NCBI GenBank assembly: GCA_963825585.1
Contig: CAWGTX010000007.1
Span: forward strand, 1 to 64,000
Reading direction: 5' to 3'
Origin: JAOUGY01 sp963825585
Lineage (GTDB): Bacteria > Actinomycetota > Acidimicrobiia > Spongiisociales > ZC4RG35
Length of the DNA: 64,000 nt
The translations under genes and the position numbers were made by a program. The notes under the pieces were generated by a model. That model was not told the DNA's origin and did not search any database. It worked only from the letters and a program-made list of their open reading frames with translations. Positions 15,440 through 22,886 of this stretch are shown one piece after another; positions within the stretch are counted from its first letter, which is position 1; each line of letters begins with the position of its first letter.

Positions 15440-16851
15440 GCGCCACGACATACCGGGTGGAGGGAACCACCGCCCGCATCACCGTCAACGACACGAGGTG
15501 GGGTCTCGACACCCACCTCGGCATCCTCGAGGGCCTCGCCAGAGCGTCGGTCGACCGCACCGTCATCGCCGTGCTGGTGGAAAGTGACGGCCCCGATTTC
15601 GGAGTGGGCCCCGACTCCCCCAGCGATCCCGCAGAACTCAAGGTCCTGCTCGACGCCATCGCTCGTGTCCCGGTGGCCATCCGCACCGGTGGCAAGACCG
15701 TGGTTGCCTCGGTGAAAGGCCGATGCCGGGGTGCGGCCAACCAGTTCCAGATGGTGTGTGACCTCACCGTCGCCGCCGAGTCGGCGGTCTTCGCCGTGGA
15801 CATGGCGCACGGCGCCGAGCCGATGGCGCTCATCGGCGGGCAGTTCCTGCCCCGCATCGTCGGTGAGAAGCGGGCCAGGGAGATGGTGTTCCTGGGACGC
15901 GACCACGGACCGTCCGACCACAAGGCCTTCGTCAACACCGTCGTCCCTGACGACGACTTGGAGTCGGCGTCGCTGGCGCTGTGTGAGGAGATCGCCCGAC
16001 TCAGCCCCACCTCGCTGCGGATGGTGAAGGCGTCGATCAGCTTCAACACCGATCTGTTGTTCAGCTCGATCTGGCAGGCGGTGGACTACGCCGTGCTGGC
16101 CGCCATCGAGAAGGCGCCCATCCCCGAAGGCGAGGCACCCACCCCCGCGCTGGCTCCGCTTCCCGACCGGTTCCAGTCACTCGAGTACACGGTCGGAGAG
16201 GGCTTCGCCATCGCCCGACTCGTCGACGGTTCGGTCGAAGCCGCTCTCGACGAGCTGCTGGCGGTGCTGCGCCACTCCGACAGCGATCCTGACATCAGGA
16301 GTCTGGTGCTTCGCGTGGCTTCCGGGTGCGGTTGGGCGGCGGGCAGCAACGCGGGGGGTGCAGGGGGGTCGTCCCCCCGCACAGGTAACGGCTGGATGGC
16401 GGCGCTCGTCACGTTGCGCAACATCGCCATGCCCACCATCGTCGTCCTCGAGGGCGAGACCACCGCCACCGCCACCGAGTTGGCGGTGGTCGCCGACCTG
16501 GTGGTGGCGGCCGACCGGGCCACCATCGGCATGGCCACCGACCGGCCTCCGGCGTGGGGTTCCCAGCTGCTGGCCGGAGCGGTCCGGGAGAGACAGGCCC
16601 GCCGCATGGGCCTGCTCGGAGCCAGCCTCAGCAGCCGCGAAGCCAAGGCGGCCGGGCTGGTGAACTGGGTGGTCGACGGCGCCCGGTTGGACGGGTTCGT
16701 CGCCGACCTCACTGCCGAGATTGCCGGCCTCGACCAGCTGGGGATCCAGGTCGCCAAGTCGGTCCTCAACTACGGGGGCAACATGGCGTACCCGTCGATC
16801 CTCGGCATCGACAACCGACGACCGTCACCCACGTCGAGGTCGCGCGGATAG
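15436..16851 (+). CDS. Tandem crotonase-domain fusion with degenerate oxyanion holes
   Basis: The ATG at 15436 overlaps the upstream stop and opens a 471-residue protein, about twice the normal crotonase length. Domain 1 (about 1-245) keeps GRCRGAANQFQMVCDL and VGEKRAREMVFLG. Domain 2 (about 255-465) keeps ELAVVADLVVAADRATIG and RERQARRMGLLG. In both, the Gly-rich oxyanion segments are altered: GPDFGVGPD replaces an SGGGD-type loop, RGAANQ and TTATATE replace GGGHx. Catalysis is therefore doubtful, and a structural partner of the coupled crotonase is possible. A GC-rich hairpin repeat is embedded in-frame at 16351-16380. Confidence 0.82.
   Translation: MSATTYRVEGTTARITVNDTRWGLDTHLGILEGLARASVDRTVIAVLVESDGPDFGVGPDSPSDPAELKVLLDAIARVPVAIRTGGKTVVASVKGRCRGAANQFQMVCDLTVAAESAVFAVDMAHGAEPMALIGGQFLPRIVGEKRAREMVFLGRDHGPSDHKAFVNTVVPDDDLESASLALCEEIARLSPTSLRMVKASISFNTDLLFSSIWQAVDYAVLAAIEKAPIPEGEAPTPALAPLPDRFQSLEYTVGEGFAIARLVDGSVEAALDELLAVLRHSDSDPDIRSLVLRVASGCGWAAGSNAGGAGGSSPRTGNGWMAALVTLRNIAMPTIVVLEGETTATATELAVVADLVVAADRATIGMATDRPPAWGSQLLAGAVRERQARRMGLLGASLSSREAKAAGLVNWVVDGARLDGFVADLTAEIAGLDQLGIQVAKSVLNYGGNMAYPSILGIDNRRPSPTSRSRG
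16351..16380 (+). repeat. Hairpin repeat embedded in a coding sequence
   Basis: GCGGGGGGTGCAGGGGGG, TCGT and CCCCCC form a strong hairpin inside domain 2 of the tandem crotonase, encoding AGGAGGSSPR. Nearly the same element occurs inverted in the intergenic region at 33875-33904. Confidence 0.65.
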
Positions 16852-16898
16852 GGAACGAGCCGAGGAGTTCGTCTGCAGGGGCAAGAAAGGCGCCTGGT

Positions 16899-17010
16899 GC
16901 GAGGGGCGAGGAGCCAGAAAGCGGAAGGGATGACCGCACAACGTCAACGCTCACTACACCCTCGGCAGCTCAGGTTCCGGCTCCTCGCCCCTCGCCCCTC
17001 GCCCCTCGCC
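16899..17010. repeat. Inverted GAGGGGCGAGGAGC repeats
   Basis: gcgaggggcgaggagcc at 16899-16915 faces a tandem run of cctcgcccctcgcccctcg at 16979-17010. They flank about 60 bases in the spacer after the tandem crotonase. The same unit occurs at 17928-17963 and 22809-22834. Confidence 0.7.
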
Positions 17011-17094
17011 CTCAGCTCCTAGCTGGCCTCGACACCTGTCCGCTCGGCCTCATCAGACATACCGGCGGTTGAAGATCAGCAGTAGCCTCGACCT

Positions 17095-17514
17095 GTGCGT
17101 CCGTCGCCTGGCATCGCAGCGTCAATAGCCCTTGGCACCATCTCAGCCCTGCATGTCGCATGGGGCCGCGGCTCGTCGTTTCCGTTCCACAGCAGATCAG
17201 AGCTCGCCGACGCCGTCGTCGGAACACATGACGTGCCGCCGCCGGTTGCGTGCTACTCGGTGGCGACCCTGCTGGCGTGCGGTGCGGGCTTGGCGCTCGA
17301 CATCCCTATCGGGCCGACCGGGCTGCGGAGGGCCGGGCGCACGACCGTTGCGGCAGTGCTCACGGTACGCGGGTTGCTCGGTGTGGCAGGCCGGACCGAT
17401 GCGGTGTCACCGGGCAGCACCTCGCCACGATTCCGACGGATGGACCGGCGTTTCTACTCGCCACTGTGCCTCCTACTGGCAGCCGGAGTTGCGTCTTCAC
17501 ACAGGCAACGCTGA
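17095..17514 (+). CDS. DUF3995 small membrane protein
   Basis: The 139-residue product begins at a GTG. It shows the DUF3995 landmarks: ALHVAWGRGSSFPF near the start, a hydrophobic stretch with ACYSVATLLACGAGLAL, VLTVRGLLG, and the C-terminal FRRMDRRFYSPLCLLLAAG. These proteins are predicted multi-pass membrane proteins of unknown function. It stands alone between repeats and the convergent DUF2200 gene. The C-terminal membrane segment is shorter than usual, so it may be slightly truncated. Confidence 0.7.
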   Translation: MRPSPGIAASIALGTISALHVAWGRGSSFPFHSRSELADAVVGTHDVPPPVACYSVATLLACGAGLALDIPIGPTGLRRAGRTTVAAVLTVRGLLGVAGRTDAVSPGSTSPRFRRMDRRFYSPLCLLLAAGVASSHRQR

Positions 17515-17571
17515 GCGAGTTTGGATCCGACGTCGATCGGCGCTCCGGCCGGAGGACAACCAGTCAGGCGT

Positions 17572-17913
17572 TCACGCGCGAAGCACCTTCTCCATCTTCC
17601 TGCCCTTGGCCACTTCGTCGACCAGCTTGTCGAGATAGCGGATCTTCTGCATCAACGGGTCTTCGATCTCTTCGACCCGGATACCACAGATCAAGCCGGT
17701 GATCAGCCCGGCGTTGGGGTTGAGCCGAGCGTCGGCGAAGAAGTCCTCGAAGGTCGTCTCCGCCTCGAGATGATTTGCGAGCTCGGCTTCGTCGAAACCG
17801 GTCAGCCACCGGATCACCTCGTCGAGCTCCGCTTGGGTGCGGCCTTTCCGCTCCACTTTGTTCACGTAGTGGGTGTACACCGAGGCGAAGCTCGTCGTGA
17901 AGATCCTGCTCAT
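17572..17913 (-). CDS. DUF2200 family protein
   Basis: The ATG at 17913 gives 113 residues, the standard length. The sequence matches the DUF2200 pattern strongly: RIFTTSFASVYTHYVNKVE, then KGRTQAELDEVIRWLTGFDE, NPNAGLITGLICGIRVEEIE and DPLMQKIRYLDKLVDEVAKG. Members are small cytoplasmic proteins of unknown function found across many bacteria. The longer upstream frame runs through GAGGGGCGAGGAGC repeats and is not coding. It is convergent with the DUF3995 gene. Confidence 0.92.
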   Translation of the reverse strand: MSRIFTTSFASVYTHYVNKVERKGRTQAELDEVIRWLTGFDEAELANHLEAETTFEDFFADARLNPNAGLITGLICGIRVEEIEDPLMQKIRYLDKLVDEVAKGRKMEKVLRA

Positions 17914-17927
17914 GAGATGAGTGTACG

Positions 17928-17963
17928 GAGGGGCGAGGAGACAGGAGCGAGGGGCGAGGAGCC
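17928..17963. repeat. GAGGGGCGAGGAGC direct repeats
   Basis: Two copies of gaggggcgaggag separated by acaggagc lie between the DUF2200 gene and the second toxin-antitoxin module. They belong to the family seen at 174-196, 16899-17010 and 22809-22834. Confidence 0.7.
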
Positions 17964-18028
17964 GAAGACCTCGGCGGCGTGAGCAGTGGAAGCGACTCAC
18001 AACCCTCGTCTGGTGTATGCTTATTTGC

Positions 18029-18226
18029 ATGCAGAGCAGTACGAGCGTCCGGATCGACGCCGCCACACACGAGGACTTGAAGCGCCTGGCAGCGGAGATG
18101 AACACGACTGTGGGACACACCGTCACCATCGCGGTGCGGGCACTCCGACAGGACCGAATCGGGGCCGAACTCCATGCGGAGCTTCGGGATGACGAGGTCG
18201 CCTGGCTCGATGCTGAGCTCGGGTGA
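18029..18226 (+). CDS. CopG/RHH-like antitoxin
   Basis: The ATG at 18029 gives 65 residues starting MQSSTSVRIDAATHEDLKRL; an ATG at 18017 is possible. A short strand (SVRIDAATHEDLKRLA) followed by helices indicates a ribbon-helix-helix repressor. The tail ends DDEVAWLDAELG. The gene overlaps the MazF-type toxin by 17 bases. A TATGCT string close upstream could be the -10 element. The tail differs from the first antitoxin at 9853, and a second short gene downstream of the toxin carries another antitoxin-like tail. Confidence 0.78.
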   Translation: MQSSTSVRIDAATHEDLKRLAAEMNTTVGHTVTIAVRALRQDRIGAELHAELRDDEVAWLDAELG

Positions 18227-18548
18227 CATCGTCGATCTCGATCTCGGTACGCCGAGTGGTCGGGAAACGGGCTTCGCTCACCCTGCCGTGGTGATCACGG
18301 CGCAGCACATCCTCGATGCGAACCCGTCGGTGATCCACGTCGTACCCCTGACGTCGACGATCCGCCGATTCGGGTCGGAGGTCGTCCTGCAGCCCGACCA
18401 ACTCAACGCCCTGATGGTCGAATCGGCGGCACAGTGCCAGCACATCCGAGCCGTCTCGCCGGGCAGGATCCGAGACGCCCGCGGCAACGTCGGGCCGTTG
18501 ACTCTGACGCAAATCCGCGAAACGGTCGCCGTCATCCTCGACCTGTGA
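18210..18548 (+). CDS. mazF: MazF/PemK-family toxin
   Basis: With the ATG at 18210 the product has 112 residues and starts MLSSGDIVDLDLGTPSGRE, as MazF proteins do. Further family blocks are GFAHPAVVITAQHIL, VVPLTSTIR and HIRAVSPGRI, then the C-terminal helix LTQIRETVAVILDL. It would act as a ribonuclease in the cytoplasm. It overlaps the antitoxin upstream and, by GTGA, the 40-residue gene downstream. Earlier in-frame ATGs at 18174 and 18189 would add residues foreign to the family. Confidence 0.88.
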   Translation: MLSSGDIVDLDLGTPSGRETGFAHPAVVITAQHILDANPSVIHVVPLTSTIRRFGSEVVLQPDQLNALMVESAAQCQHIRAVSPGRIRDARGNVGPLTLTQIRETVAVILDL

Positions 18549-18667
18549 CCCCGGACGAAACCGACCGCGCCATAGTCGAGGGCTACCGTCGGACTCCGCC
18601 CACCGAGGAGGAGTTCGAGGCAGCAGTCGCCTCCCTTCGGCAGGCGATCGCCGAGGAGCCGTGGTGA
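18545..18667 (+). CDS. Small antitoxin-tail-like protein downstream of MazF
   Basis: A GTG overlapping the toxin stop opens a 40-residue frame: it begins MTPDETDRAIVEGYRRTPP and ends AVASLRQAIAEEPW. The IVEGYRR and AEEPW pieces resemble the disordered C-terminal tails of MazE-type antitoxins as I recall them, without a DNA-binding domain. In this locus the DNA-binding antitoxin is upstream of the toxin, so this could be a separate neutralising peptide. That role is inference; the coupling and the tail pattern are what the sequence shows. Confidence 0.6.
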   Translation: MTPDETDRAIVEGYRRTPPTEEEFEAAVASLRQAIAEEPW

Positions 18668-18813
18668 TCGACGGAGGGCGCTTACGACGGCACGCCCGCA
18701 TCGTGTGTCGTCGGCTTCGATATCGTTGCGATTGACCTGCTGACTCGCCAGCGTCAGCGGCGCTCGGCGCAAATGTCAGGCCATCGGGCCGCTCAGCGTC
18801 GTATCGTCGACCC

Positions 18814-19227
18814 ATGAGTCTCGAGTGGGAGCAGGTCGTCGTCGATGCACATGACCCGGTGGCGCTCGGTCGCTGGTGGGCAGAGGCGTTGGGATGGGCC
18901 ATTGTCAACGATGACCCACACGAGTTCGAGATCCAGCCGGAACCGGACCGGCTCCCCGGCATCATCTTCGAACCGGTCACACACTCGAAGCAGACCAAGA
19001 ACCGCCTGCACCTCGACTTCCGGCCTGACGACCAGACGGCCGAGGTGGATCGACTCCTGAAGCTCGGAGCCAATCGGGTCGACATCGGGCAGGGCGACGT
19101 GCCATGGGTGGTGCTGGCCGATCCTGAGGGCAACGAGTTCTGCATTCTCGGGGAGAGAGCGGCCACCGGGACCGACGACCGGGGACCGACCGAGGATTGG
19201 TCGGACTGGACGGAGCCGACCTCCTGA
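18814..19227 (+). CDS. VOC-family (glyoxalase-like) protein
   Basis: The 137-residue protein has two beta-alpha-beta-beta-beta halves, typical of vicinal-oxygen-chelate proteins. It opens MSLEWEQVVVDAHDPVALGRWW; RLHLDFRPDD and WVVLADPEGNEFCIL lie in the second half. The latter is the usual VOC metal-site strand with the final glutamate. Such proteins include lyases, dioxygenases and antibiotic-binding proteins, so the reaction cannot be specified. It stands alone between the second MazF module and the convergent acetyltransferase. Confidence 0.85.
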   Translation: MSLEWEQVVVDAHDPVALGRWWAEALGWAIVNDDPHEFEIQPEPDRLPGIIFEPVTHSKQTKNRLHLDFRPDDQTAEVDRLLKLGANRVDIGQGDVPWVVLADPEGNEFCILGERAATGTDDRGPTEDWSDWTEPTS

Positions 19228-19240
19228 CACCGCGCTGGTC

Positions 19241-20143
19241 CTACGGCAGGGCAGTCTCCGGGCCTCTGCTCCAAAGATCCGTCTGGCGGTGTGGCTCGAA
19301 GCCGACGCTGCGATAGAGGTGACCCGACGCCGGGTTGTCAGGGTGGAAAGCGATCGAGATGCGCTCGGCTCCGGCCTGGGCGAGCAGTTCCACGCCGGCG
19401 GTGAGGATGTGCCGGGCGAGGCCACGGCGCTGGTGGTCGTCGTGCGTCCGCATGGGCTCCACCACACCGGTCGCGGTGACCGGGTCGAACCAGAACAGCC
19501 CGTAGGCGGCGACCTCATCGCTGCAGTCGAGCACGACCAGGTCGAGATCCGGGCGGTACAGCGACGTCTGCTGGAGCCGCTGCTCGACATCTGGTCGACG
19601 TGGATGGGTCATGTGATGGGGACGCCCGGTCGTGTCGCTCCGCCTGAGGAGCCGGTAGCCGTCGGGCAAGGGGCTGATCCCGGGTCGGGACCCGGCCTCC
19701 ATCCAGCATTCGATCATGCCGTCACCCTTCCGTGTGAACCCGTGGCCCGACAGCATGCCGATCATCACGTCGTCGGCACGGTCCACCTCGAGCTCGACCG
19801 CTCCGATCCCGTTTTCGCCGAGCTGGGCGAGTCCCCGTTCGACGACATGGGCGACCAACGAGGGATCGGTGTCGGGCATGAGCACCACAACCAGGGTGGG
19901 GTCCTCGTAGAGGGCGGAGGACCCGTCTCCGAAGTCGGTGACGACGAACGCCGCCGCCGGGCGACCCAGGTCGTCGAACCAGAACAGCTGGTCGAAGTCA
20001 TCGGTGGAGCGCCGCACGCCCCACCACCACTGGAGCTCGGCCGCCTGGTACGACCCGTGTGTGGGATGGGCGCTGCGGACCCGCTGCAGCAGTGTCGTAA
20101 CGGCATCCAGGTAGTCGAGACCGACTCGGAGTTCTTCTCGCAC
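19241..20143 (-). CDS. GNAT-family protein with two acetyltransferase-like halves
   Basis: This 300-residue protein has a clear C-terminal GNAT domain: VEPMRTHDDHQRRGLARHIL carries the acetyl-CoA pyrophosphate loop (QRRGLA), and NPASGHLYRSVGFEP is the usual motif B end. The N-terminal half (about 1-150) has GNAT-like spacing, including ENGIGAVELEVD and MLSGHGFTRKGDGMIECW, but no clear CoA loop. Tandem GNATs of this kind often keep one active domain. The acceptor is unknown. It is convergent with the VOC gene. Confidence 0.82.
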   Translation of the reverse strand: MREELRVGLDYLDAVTTLLQRVRSAHPTHGSYQAAELQWWWGVRRSTDDFDQLFWFDDLGRPAAAFVVTDFGDGSSALYEDPTLVVVLMPDTDPSLVAHVVERGLAQLGENGIGAVELEVDRADDVMIGMLSGHGFTRKGDGMIECWMEAGSRPGISPLPDGYRLLRRSDTTGRPHHMTHPRRPDVEQRLQQTSLYRPDLDLVVLDCSDEVAAYGLFWFDPVTATGVVEPMRTHDDHQRRGLARHILTAGVELLAQAGAERISIAFHPDNPASGHLYRSVGFEPHRQTDLWSRGPETALP

Positions 20144-20233
20144 CGGGCGAAGCTACTTCCGCACGATCGCCGGCTGCCAGCCATTTTCAGCAGGAACGGA
20201 TGTGGCGGATCGGATGTGAGGCACGCCGGTTTC

Positions 20234-20684
20234 GTGTGCGACTTCCATCGCGAGACCGTTGGATCCGTTCACCCCATTGAGCTGTGGGTGCCGTCCTGGC
20301 GGAGTGAGTCGTTCGGGTGGGCACTCGCCGTCCTCGGTACGAAGAGTTCCAGCGCTGGGAGAACGGCCGGAGCTGCGGAACGGTATCACCTACGTCGTCG
20401 GCCGAGGAGTCACGCCACCATGGCGGGAGGCGAGCACGTCGCCTCCGGCCAGGGGTCAACCACCGGCGTTCCACGCAGGATCGGTCGATGACGTCGAGCG
20501 GATCGTCGAGGAGGCGCCGCGACACGGATGGACGCTCATGTTCGCCGATCGACACCCCCACGCCGGTGGACCTGATCACTACGCCGCGAGCTTCCTCGAG
20601 AACGAGGACGGGTTCGAGATCGAACTGGTCGCCGATTGGTCCCGGCCCCGACCGAATGTTCGCTGGTGCGGGTCGAAGTCGTGA
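20234..20684 (+). pseudogene. Glyoxalase/VOC-like gene with several frameshifts
   Basis: Family-like text is spread over three frames in the right order: HPIELWVPSWRSESFGWA, then YEEFQRWENGRS, LRNGITYVV, EESRHHGGRRARRLRPGVNH, and finally HGWTLMFADRHPHAGGPDHY with FLENEDGFEIELVADW. Four small indels are needed to join them. The pattern matches small VOC proteins of about 145 residues. With four separate lesions this is more likely a decayed gene than a sequencing slip. The final TGA is at 20682-20684, just before the VapB gene. Confidence 0.65.
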
Positions 20685-20697
20685 TATCATTCGCACC

Positions 20698-20910
20698 ATG
20701 ACCGATATCCTCATACGGGATGTCCCCGACGAGGTGGTGGCGGCACTCGATGCCAACGCCCAGCGTGCCGGCCTCACGCGTGCCGAGTACCTGCGGCGGG
20801 TGCTCGCCGACCAGCAAGGTCCCGCCGTGACCCGTGAGCACCTCGAGCGCTTCGCCGCACGCACCACCGATCTGGACGATCCACAGGTGATGGCAGCTGC
20901 ATGGCGGTGA
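20698..20910 (+). CDS. vapB: VapB-family antitoxin
   Basis: The 70-residue product begins MTDILIRDVPDEVVAALDAN, the ribbon-helix-helix strand and first helix of actinobacterial VapB, and continues AGLTRAEYLRRVLADQQ. The C-terminal region, with RFAARTTDLDDPQVMAAAW, is the part that clasps VapC. It overlaps the toxin frame by ten bases (20901-20910), as usual for this module. It probably autoregulates the pair, although its toxin partner is frameshifted here. Confidence 0.9.
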   Translation: MTDILIRDVPDEVVAALDANAQRAGLTRAEYLRRVLADQQGPAVTREHLERFAARTTDLDDPQVMAAAWR

Positions 20911-21306
20911 TCGGCTGGCTCATCGACAAGTCGGCACTCAACCGCCTCGCCGCAGCCGGCGACGACTGGCTGCTCCGCATCCAGCGGGGCCTGGTGCGAA
21001 TCTCGACCGTCACGCTGCTCGAGATCGGCTTCTCCACCCGCAACGGCGACCGATCACCGCGGCACGCTCGGCGAACCGCCCGTGTCGTTGATGCCGGTCG
21101 AACACATCACGCCGGCGATCGAAGCCCGCGCCATCGAGATCCAGATGTTGCTGGCAGATCGTGGCGAGCACCGCGCTCCGTCGATCCCCGATCTCCTCAT
21201 CGCGGCGACCGCCGAGCACGCCCGGCTGACCGTGCTCCACGTCGACGAGGACTTCGACGTGATCGCCACCATCAGCGGTCAGCCCATCGAGCGCCTGACG
21301 GTCTAG
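20901..21306 (+). pseudogene. vapC: VapC toxin (PIN domain) broken by one frameshift
   Basis: The first frame gives MAVIGWLIDKSALNRLA, with the first PIN-domain aspartate, and ISTVTLLEIGFSTRNGD. It then leaves the family. One extra base near 21050-21051 (in gaccga) would continue as DHRGTLGEPPVSLMPVEH, and then HRAPSIPDLLIAATAE and LTVLHVDEDFDVIA, which hold the remaining acidic residues, to the TAG at 21304-21306. VapC enzymes are magnesium-dependent ribonucleases that cut tRNA or rRNA. As written the toxin would be inactive. Confidence 0.8.
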
Positions 21307-21328
21307 GAGTCCGGTCAATCGCTTCGTG

Positions 21329-21625
21329 TCACCCGCCTGCCATCGCCCCGATGATCAGGTAGGGCTCGCGGCCTTGCACCACGGCGTCGGGCAAGGGCTC
21401 GTCCGGGTCTTCGTTCGAGAGGTCCTCCTCGCAGGCGAAGAACCGCACGAACGGGCGTCGTCGATCGGTGGACCGGTCACGGATGGTGCCGCCCAGCATC
21501 GGATAGGCCGCCTCGATGGCGTCGACCACGGCACGCTGGGTCACAGGCTCGGCGACGTCGAGTTCGATCTCGGCGCCGACACCGGCCAGGGTGCGGAGAT
21601 GCTGGGGAAGCCTGACCCGGATCAC
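21329..21625 (-). CDS. MoaD/ThiS-family small protein ending in Gly-Gly
   Basis: The 98-residue protein has a beta-grasp pattern (MIRVRLPQHLRTLAGVG, then RAVVDAIEAAYPML) and ends IIGAMAGG. A terminal diglycine is the activation site of ubiquitin-like sulfur carriers such as MoaD and ThiS, which are adenylated and thiolated. No E1-like MoeB/ThiF or molybdopterin synthase is nearby. Its start overlaps the stop of the BNR-repeat gene upstream by four bases (21622-21625), so the two are made together. The partner, rather than cofactor synthesis, may be the key to its role. Confidence 0.82.
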   Translation of the reverse strand: MIRVRLPQHLRTLAGVGAEIELDVAEPVTQRAVVDAIEAAYPMLGGTIRDRSTDRRRPFVRFFACEEDLSNEDPDEPLPDAVVQGREPYLIIGAMAGG

Positions 21626-22740
21626 GGCAGCGTCTGCACCTCGACCGAGTACACCGGTGGAAGGTCACGGACGATCGGCATCCAGGAGTCGCCCGCATCG
21701 GCCGAGGCGTACACCTGCCCGCCGGTGGTTCCGAAGTACACGCCGCACTCGTCGAGGCTGTCGACGGCCATCGAGTCACGCAGGACGTCGACGTAGCAGT
21801 CCTGCTGGGGGAGACCATTGGTGAGCGGCTCCCATTCGTTGCCACCGGTCCGGCTCCGGTACACCCGCAGCTTGCCTTCCGGCGGGAAGTGCTCGGAGTC
21901 GCTGGTGATGGGAACCACGTAGACCGTGTCGGGCTCGTGGGCGTGGACGTCGACGACGAACCCGAAGTCGCTGGGGAGGTTGCCGCTGATCTCGTACCAG
22001 TTGTCTCCGGCGTCGTCGGTGCGCATCACGTCCCAGTGCTTCTGCATGAATATGGTGTCGGGCCTCGACGGATGCATGGCGAGCCGATGGACGCAGTGGC
22101 CGGTCTCGGCGTCGGGGTCGGGAAGCTCATAGGGAGAGACCAGACCCCGGTTGGTCGCATCCCAGGTCCCGCCACCATCGTCGGTGCGAAACACCCCGGC
22201 GGCGGAGATTGCGATGTGCATCCGCTCGGGCCGGTTGGGGTCGATGACGATGGTGTGGAGCCCCAGACCTCCCGCTCCCGGCTGCCACCCCGGCGCCGAC
22301 CGGTGCGTTCGAACCCCGGTGAGCTCGGACCAGGTCATCCCACCGTCGGTGGACTTGAACAGAGCGGCGTCCTCGATGCCGGCGTACACCGTGTCGGCGT
22401 CGACCGGTGAAGGCTCGAGGTGCCACACGCGGGTGAACGAGAACGGCCTCGGCGTGCCATCGAACCACAGGTGCTCGCCCGGATCACCGTCATAGAGAAA
22501 CTCGTTGCCGACCGGGTTCCAGGTCTGGCCGCCGTCATCGGAGCGCTGGATCACCTGGCCGAACCAGCCACCCGACTGCGATGCGTAGAGACGGTTGGGG
22601 TCCACCGGCGACCCGGTGACGTGAAACATCTCCCAGCCGCCGAAGAGCGGGCCTTCGACCTTCCAATCCTTGCGGCGTTCATCCGATGCGAGCACGAAGG
22701 CACCCTTCTTGGTGCCGACCAACACCCGCACGTCTGTCAT
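21622..22740 (-). CDS. BNR/Asp-box beta-propeller protein
   Basis: The 372-residue protein has at least five Asp-box repeats of the S-x-D-x-G-x-x-W type: SDDGGQTW, STDGGMTW, RTDDGGGTW, RTDDAGDNW and SADAGDSW. They mark the turns of a beta propeller as in sialidases and Vps10-like glycosidases. No signal peptide or membrane segment is present, so it is probably cytoplasmic. GGAGG lies six bases before the ATG. It is coupled with the MoaD-like gene that follows. The usual sialidase arginine triad is not evident; function is unknown. Confidence 0.85.
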   Translation of the reverse strand: MTDVRVLVGTKKGAFVLASDERRKDWKVEGPLFGGWEMFHVTGSPVDPNRLYASQSGGWFGQVIQRSDDGGQTWNPVGNEFLYDGDPGEHLWFDGTPRPFSFTRVWHLEPSPVDADTVYAGIEDAALFKSTDGGMTWSELTGVRTHRSAPGWQPGAGGLGLHTIVIDPNRPERMHIAISAAGVFRTDDGGGTWDATNRGLVSPYELPDPDAETGHCVHRLAMHPSRPDTIFMQKHWDVMRTDDAGDNWYEISGNLPSDFGFVVDVHAHEPDTVYVVPITSDSEHFPPEGKLRVYRSRTGGNEWEPLTNGLPQQDCYVDVLRDSMAVDSLDECGVYFGTTGGQVYASADAGDSWMPIVRDLPPVYSVEVQTLP

Positions 22741-22808
22741 CGGTGTCCTCCTCGGTTCAGACTTCCGAAGCTAGTACCGATCGCGTAGGAGTGCGCCGAT
22801 GACGGACC

Positions 22809-22834
22809 GAGCGAGGAGCGAGGGGCGAGGAGCC
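22809..22834. repeat. GAGGGGCGAGGAGC repeat
   Basis: gagcgaggagcgaggggc followed by gaggagcc sits between the BNR gene start and the DNA ligase stop. It is the fourth occurrence of this intergenic family in the window. Confidence 0.7.
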
Positions 22835-22886
22835 GGCAAGCGGATGCCCACGATCCGCCCCGTCAGCATTCGCCAACGGGCGACAG

